From NCBI GenBank assembly GCA_016293495.1, contig JAEDED010000003.1, forward strand, positions 62,001-126,000: a stretch of DNA of 64,000 nucleotides, written 5' to 3'. A model generated the notes under the pieces. It was not told where the DNA came from. It searched no databases and was given only the letters and a program-made list of their open reading frames with translations. The stretch comes from Treponema sp. Its GTDB lineage: Bacteria > Spirochaetota > Spirochaetia > Treponematales > Treponemataceae. Below, piece after piece: positions 59,817 to 64,000 of this stretch (the first letter of the stretch is position 1; the number at the start of each line of letters is the position of its first letter). Made by a program: the position numbers and the translations under genes.

Positions 59817-61169
59817 TTGATCAAAAAGAAATTTCTTAAAACAATAAAAAAACTTTCAGTTTCTATTTCTCTTGCGTTGTGCATTACTTCGTGTGTATCA
59901 GCAAACCTTGATTATACAGAAGTCGATTCAGAGATTCACAGCAGCGATTATTCGGATGCGCTGAATATTATTGAATCAAAAGTTTCATACTATTACGGAC
60001 TCAATGACAAAGTTCTTGTGTATCTTGATAAAGGAATTCTCGAACACTTTGCAGGTTATTATGAAAAGTCGAATGAGAATCTTCATAAGGCAGAAGTGCA
60101 AATTGAAAAGAACTTTACAAAGAGTATTAGTCAGGCACTTGGTCAGGCTTTAATAAATGATACTGTTGCAGATTATGCCGGTGAAACTTACGAAGATATT
60201 TACACGAATATATTTAAATGTCTCAACTATATTCACCTTAACAAAATTGAAGATGCAATGGTAGAAATCAGGCGCTTCGATAATAAGATGAAAGTTGTAG
60301 GTCATGAGTATCAGGGAATTATTGATGCTCAGAAACAGAACTGTAATTCTGCAGATGAACTAAGCGCAATGAGTGCTGCAGATTCCGAAGTTAAATTTCA
60401 TAACAGTGCATTTGCACGATATCTGAGTATGCTTCTTTATAGAACTGCAGGTGATTATTCTTCAGCAAAAATTGATTATGAAAAAATCAAAGATGCATTC
60501 AAATACCAGCCGGAGATTTATAACTTCGGTATGCCGCAGAATCTTGAAGACGAACTTGTAATGCCTAAAGATAAAGCGCGTGTCAATGTTGTCTGTTTTA
60601 CAGGAAAAAGTCCGATTAAGGTTGAAGAGGTTATAAGACTTCCTCTTGGTGATACATATTTTAAATTTGCAATTCCTATTCTTGAAAGAAGACCTACTGA
60701 GATTTACGGTATTCAGGCTGTATTTCGTGCCCATGAATCAGATGAGGTATACAAGCTGAATCTTCATGCAATTGAAAGTATTGAAAATATTGCAAGTGAA
60801 ACTTATAAGCAGCATTTTGCAGCAATTTACGGAAGAGCTGTTGGACGTGCATTTGGTAAAGCAATAAAATCCGGAGTTTATGGATTTATTGCAGAAAACT
60901 CAAAAGACAGTTCAGTTGGAGGACTCTTCGAGTTTCTTAATTTTGCATCACAGATTGGAACTGAAGTTACGGAATTTGCTGATACAAGAATCTCAAGATA
61001 TTTTCCAGGCTTTGCAAGCGTAGGCGGAATCAATATTCCAGAAGGCTTCTACACAGTTGTAGTAACCTTCTATGATTCTTCCAAGAGATCAATTATGTCG
61101 ACAGCAATTCCCGACTACGAAGTAAAAGCCGGTGAATTAAATCTCATCGAAACTACTTTTCAGCGCTAG
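59817..61169 (+). CDS. Lipoprotein of COG3014-like type, unknown function
   Basis: A 450-residue lipoprotein. The signal peptide with lipobox CITSC (Cys 26) begins at a TTG, with no ATG or Shine-Dalgarno upstream; translation may be coupled to the peptidase gene 5 bases before. Residues 40-240 contain helical repeat-like segments (YLDKGILEHFAGYYEKSNENLHKAE resembles a TPR), a glycine-rich FGKAIKSGVYGFIAE follows, and the C-terminus is beta-rich. It resembles surface lipoproteins grouped as COG3014 from memory. The 3' end overlaps convergent aroA by 17 bases. Confidence 0.72.
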   Translation: MIKKKFLKTIKKLSVSISLALCITSCVSANLDYTEVDSEIHSSDYSDALNIIESKVSYYYGLNDKVLVYLDKGILEHFAGYYEKSNENLHKAEVQIEKNFTKSISQALGQALINDTVADYAGETYEDIYTNIFKCLNYIHLNKIEDAMVEIRRFDNKMKVVGHEYQGIIDAQKQNCNSADELSAMSAADSEVKFHNSAFARYLSMLLYRTAGDYSSAKIDYEKIKDAFKYQPEIYNFGMPQNLEDELVMPKDKARVNVVCFTGKSPIKVEEVIRLPLGDTYFKFAIPILERRPTEIYGIQAVFRAHESDEVYKLNLHAIESIENIASETYKQHFAAIYGRAVGRAFGKAIKSGVYGFIAENSKDSSVGGLFEFLNFASQIGTEVTEFADTRISRYFPGFASVGGINIPEGFYTVVVTFYDSSKRSIMSTAIPDYEVKAGELNLIETTFQR

Positions 61170-62568
61170 TAAAGTTTGTTCCGAGACTTGAATTCATAGT
61201 ATCAAAGAATCCCGGAAAAGAAACGTTGCAGCATTCTGCATCTTTTACGTAAACTGCATCTGTTTCAGGTAAGAACAATCCGTAGCAGGCAAGACTCATT
61301 GCAACGCGATGGTCGAGATAAGAATCAACTGTTCCGCCATGCATTTTGAAGTCTGGATTTTTTTCGATTCCGCCTGAAGTTTTTACGAAAGGTGAGTGGC
61401 CGTTGATTACCAGTGTGTCGCCTTTGTCTTCGATATCAGCACCAAGGCTTTTAAGAAGTTCTGTCATTACGACGATTCTGTCAGTTTCTTTTTTGCGGCA
61501 GATATCGATGTCTGTAAATACAGTTTTTCCGTTTGCAAAACATGCGATTACACAAAGTGCACAGATTGCATCAGGGTAAGCTGCCATGCTGATTTTTTTC
61601 GAAGTTCCTTTTACATTTAATATTCTGTAGAGGGAATTTTTTTCTTCAGCAGTTTTATTTTTAAGCTGTGGATTTACTTCAAGTGTCTTTGCATCTTTGT
61701 CCCAGATAATGTCTGCACCGTAATCCTGTAAAAGTTCAACGATTTTTTCATCACCCTGTGTTCCTGAATCATCAATGTCAGTAATTACAATGTTTTCGTT
61801 TGCAATCAAGGCTGCAATCAGCGGGAATGCAACTGCTTCCCAGTCTGAAGGAATTATTACGTCGTGAGCTTTAAGTGTAACAGGTCCTGTTACAGAAATA
61901 TTTTTATAGTCTTCAGAAATTGTGCTTGTAACGCCATATTTATCAAGCCAGTATTTTGTCATCGAAAGATATGGTGTTTCCTGAGGATCTGTAAGTTCGA
62001 GTTTTGTTGTTCCGTTAAGGCGGGTAGAAGCCATCATGATTCCGGAAATGTACTGAGAAAGTTTTCCTTCTGTTACGAGAACTTTGTCGTTGTTGATAGG
62101 GCCTGTAAATTCAAATGGAGGACAGACAGAGCCTTCTCTCTGAGAAAAAGATGCGGCGCCCATTTTTGTGAGAGCATCTGTTAAGTGAACTACAGGACGT
62201 TTCTGAATTGATTCATCGCCGTTGATTACACAGCGTCCCGGTAAAGTTGCAAGTACCGGAGAAATAAAATACATGAGGGAACCGGAATTTCCTACATCAA
62301 TTTCATCTTCTGGAAGGTGAATGTTGTTTCCGCATCCTTCAACGAGCCAGTAGTTTTCGTCATCGACAAAAGTTACTTTAGCTCCGATTTTCTGCACAGC
62401 CTTTGCTGTAGAAAGTGCATCTGCGCTTTTTAACGGATTTGTGATTTTTGTATTTCCTTCACTCATTGTAGCAAGAATCAGGGCTCTGATTGTATGGCTC
62501 TTAGATCCTGGTACTCTGATAGATTTTCCGTTACCGAAGTTTGAGGCTCTGGATGCTTTGATTTTCAT
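61153..62568 (-). CDS. aroA: 3-phosphoshikimate 1-carboxyvinyltransferase (EPSP synthase)
   Basis: A 471-residue enzyme of the shikimate pathway joining shikimate-3-phosphate and phosphoenolpyruvate. Conserved parts: RVPGSKSHTIRALILATMSEG (20-40), DVGNSGSLMYFISPVLA, KLSQYISGIMMAS, SDWEAVAFPLIAALIA, and HGGTVDSYLDHRVAMSLACYG. It is about 40 residues longer than E. coli AroA (427). It starts 10 bases after metA, so the two form an operon, and converges with the lipoprotein gene. Confidence 0.95.
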   Translation of the reverse strand: MKIKASRASNFGNGKSIRVPGSKSHTIRALILATMSEGNTKITNPLKSADALSTAKAVQKIGAKVTFVDDENYWLVEGCGNNIHLPEDEIDVGNSGSLMYFISPVLATLPGRCVINGDESIQKRPVVHLTDALTKMGAASFSQREGSVCPPFEFTGPINNDKVLVTEGKLSQYISGIMMASTRLNGTTKLELTDPQETPYLSMTKYWLDKYGVTSTISEDYKNISVTGPVTLKAHDVIIPSDWEAVAFPLIAALIANENIVITDIDDSGTQGDEKIVELLQDYGADIIWDKDAKTLEVNPQLKNKTAEEKNSLYRILNVKGTSKKISMAAYPDAICALCVIACFANGKTVFTDIDICRKKETDRIVVMTELLKSLGADIEDKGDTLVINGHSPFVKTSGGIEKNPDFKMHGGTVDSYLDHRVAMSLACYGLFLPETDAVYVKDAECCNVSFPGFFDTMNSSLGTNFTSAEK

Positions 62569-62578
62569 ATTTAAATTC

Positions 62579-63490
62579 CTATTTTACAAAGTTGAATGGT
62601 GTTTCCTGATATACGTAATAGTTAAGCCAGTTTGAGTAGAAAAGATGAGCAGTGCTTCTCCAACTTGAATATGGTTCCTTTGAAGGATCGTCATAAGGAA
62701 AGTAGTTAATCGGAAGATTGATTTCAAGTCCTTTATCAACGTCCCTGAAATATTCAGTCTTCAAGGTTTCTGAATCGTATTCAAGATGACCTGTCATAAA
62801 AATTGCGCGGTTGTCTTTTGTCTTGATGATTGTAGGTCCGATGCTGTCGTTTTCTGCAAGAATTACAAGGTCATCGTGTTTTACGATATCTTCCTTTTTA
62901 ATTGTTGTATGACGGGACTGCGGAATCGGGAATAAATCGTCGAAGCCACGAAGAAGCGGATCTGGTCCTGTTGAGCGCTTGTTTTTGTAGATGCCGAACA
63001 TCTTCTGATCCAGTCCATATTTTGGAACGCCGTAATGGTGGTAAAGACCTGCCTGAGCTCCCCAGCAGATGTAAAGGGTAGAGAAAACGTTTGTCTTTGC
63101 GTAATCCATGATTTTGCAGAGGTCATTCCAGTAATCAACATCTTCAAAAGGAATCTGTTCAACCGGAGCACCTGTAATAATCATTCCGTCAAATTTATGT
63201 TTAAAAACATCGCTTGAATTGATGTAAAACTTTTCAAGGTGGTCAGTACCAACATTTTTTGAAACATGATTTTCCATCTGTACAAGTGAAATTTCGATCT
63301 GGAGAGGAGTGTTTCCTAAAAGCCTGAGTAACTGAGTTTCTGTTGTTACTTTTGTAGGCATAAGGTTAACGATTGCAATTTTCAAAGGACGAATATCCTG
63401 AGAAACGGCACGAGAACCTGTCATTACGAAGATGTTTTCACTTTCAAGGACTTTGCAAGCCGGCAAATCTGAATCAATTTTTATTGGCAT
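62579..63490 (-). CDS. metA: Homoserine O-acyltransferase (MetA family), probably acetyl-specific
   Basis: A 303-residue enzyme activating homoserine for methionine synthesis. Landmarks: FVMTGSRAVSQDIRPLKIAIVNLMP, nucleophile C142 in YICWGAQAGLYHHYG, and MTGHLEYDSETL supplying His and Glu. Residue 111, in GAPVEQIPFEDVDYW, is Glu; in this family Glu111 goes with acetyl-CoA and Gly with succinyl-CoA, so this should be an acetyltransferase despite the common name succinyltransferase. First gene of the metA-aroA operon, from an apparently leaderless promoter. Confidence 0.93.
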   Translation of the reverse strand: MPIKIDSDLPACKVLESENIFVMTGSRAVSQDIRPLKIAIVNLMPTKVTTETQLLRLLGNTPLQIEISLVQMENHVSKNVGTDHLEKFYINSSDVFKHKFDGMIITGAPVEQIPFEDVDYWNDLCKIMDYAKTNVFSTLYICWGAQAGLYHHYGVPKYGLDQKMFGIYKNKRSTGPDPLLRGFDDLFPIPQSRHTTIKKEDIVKHDDLVILAENDSIGPTIIKTKDNRAIFMTGHLEYDSETLKTEYFRDVDKGLEINLPINYFPYDDPSKEPYSSWRSTAHLFYSNWLNYYVYQETPFNFVK

Positions 63491-63497
63491 AAGCCGA

Positions 63498-63506
63498 AAT
63501 ATAGCA
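63498..63506 (-). promoter_or_regulatory. Extended -10 promoter of metA, leaderless arrangement
   Basis: On the minus strand TGCTATATT (TATATT at 63503-63498) ends 7 bases before the metA ATG. No S-box-like or other leader can fit. Confidence 0.5.
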
Positions 63507-63521
63507 CAAAATGGACATTTT

Positions 63522-63530
63522 TGCTATACT
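63522..63530 (+). promoter_or_regulatory. Extended -10 promoter of the esterase gene, leaderless arrangement
   Basis: TGCTATACT (TATACT at 63525-63530) lies 8 bases before the ATG at 63539. It mirrors the metA promoter across a 48-base gap. Confidence 0.5.
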
Positions 63531-63538
63531 TTACAATT

Positions 63539-64000
63539 ATGAATAGTTCTCATGACAGAAAAGCCGCAGTTAAAAAATTAAAGACATTAGTTTATTCTAC
63601 AAAGCAGGATCTTGATGTTTTCAGGAAAAATATCGAAAAAGCATTTTATTCACCTGCCATTCCTAACGATGTAGAATGCAATGAACACAATTACGGCAAT
63701 ATTCGTTGTGATGTTTTAATGCCTCCGGTTTATGCAACTGAAAGAATCATGATTTACATTCATGGCGGTTCATTTGTCGGTGGTTCTAAAAAAGCGTACC
63801 GTTCATTCTGTGCAAGTCTTGCTCACGCAACTTCATGTCGTGTAGTAGTTCCAGAATTCAGACTTGCGCCGTCATTTGCTTTTCCAAATGGTATTGAAGA
63901 CCTTCAGATTGTTTTCCGTTCAGTGTTTACAGAGGAACAGGTTGCTCTTTCTCTTGATGCAGCTGCCGGTAAAAAAGCTGAACTGCCTGAAGTTATTATT
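63539..64000 (+). CDS. Alpha/beta hydrolase, hormone-sensitive-lipase-like, 3' end outside window
   Basis: The first 154 residues of an alpha/beta-hydrolase. RIMIYIHGGSFVGGSKKAYRSF contains the HGG oxyanion motif of the hormone-sensitive-lipase group, and VVVPEFRLAPSFAFPNGIEDLQ matches the YRLAPExxxPAxxxD segment that follows it. The nucleophile GDSAG motif would be just past the edge. No signal peptide, so cytoplasmic. Substrate unknown. Confidence 0.85.
   Translation, partial: MNSSHDRKAAVKKLKTLVYSTKQDLDVFRKNIEKAFYSPAIPNDVECNEHNYGNIRCDVLMPPVYATERIMIYIHGGSFVGGSKKAYRSFCASLAHATSCRVVVPEFRLAPSFAFPNGIEDLQIVFRSVFTEEQVALSLDAAAGKKAELPEVII

Noticed and set aside
1..64000. tRNA or rRNA genes in the intergenic regions
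   Set aside because: No cloverleaf-compatible T-arm (GGTTCGANTCC) or rRNA-like sequence was seen in the gaps.

Overview
The window is AT-rich, densely coded and reads as the chromosome of an anaerobic, fermentative, motile spirochaete, most likely a gut or rumen Treponema. The grounds are chemotaxis receptors and class III cyclase genes, fermentation enzymes (acetate kinase, malate dehydrogenase, fumarase, soluble fumarate reductase), Hdr/Flx iron-sulfur flavoproteins in place of a quinone-linked chain, several large proteins of a spirochaete-restricted look, and many genes preceded by a -10 box but no Shine-Dalgarno sequence. I see no tRNA, rRNA, CRISPR, prophage or transposase.

Layout. 1-8150: end of murJ, then an operon of adenylate cyclase, coiled-coil membrane protein and chemotaxis receptor, a lipoprotein, RNase HI and a hydrolase. 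8151-15669: groEL with an unusual upstream region, a mutarotase-like protein, a TIM-barrel isomerase, a large unknown protein and argS. 15757-21988: an oligopeptide ABC importer (oppA, oppB, a fused oppC-oppD, oppF) followed by a TrpR-like regulator. 22041-32470: an ankyrin-repeat lipoprotein, a J-domain protein, infA, a DksA-like protein, a histidinol-phosphatase/hybrid kinase/response-regulator operon, a DJ-1 protein and a YeiH-type membrane protein. 32639-34799: a polar amino acid importer whose binding protein is circularly permuted. 34876-39368: acetate kinase, a second peptide-binding protein and an unknown protein.

39612-55077 is the most interesting region. It holds an LDH-scaffold enzyme with the malate dehydrogenase specificity residue, fumarase, a chemoreceptor, then hdrB-hdrC-hdrA-flxD-flxC-flxB-flxA directly followed by a soluble two-subunit fumarate reductase (frdB, frdA) and an aspartate-alanine-exchanger-family transporter. 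Together these outline oxaloacetate to malate to fumarate to succinate, with succinate export. I infer a cytosolic, possibly flavin-based electron-bifurcating NADH:fumarate reductase with no membrane anchor. FrdA carries a histone-H1-like Lys/Ala/Pro tail, and two dispersed repeat elements interrupt the operon.

55243-64000: MFS transporter, PAP2 phosphatase, galE, M20 peptidase, a lipoprotein, and a metA-aroA operon divergent from a lipase/esterase cut by the window edge.

All family assignments come from motif reading without database searches. Regulatory calls are by eye.
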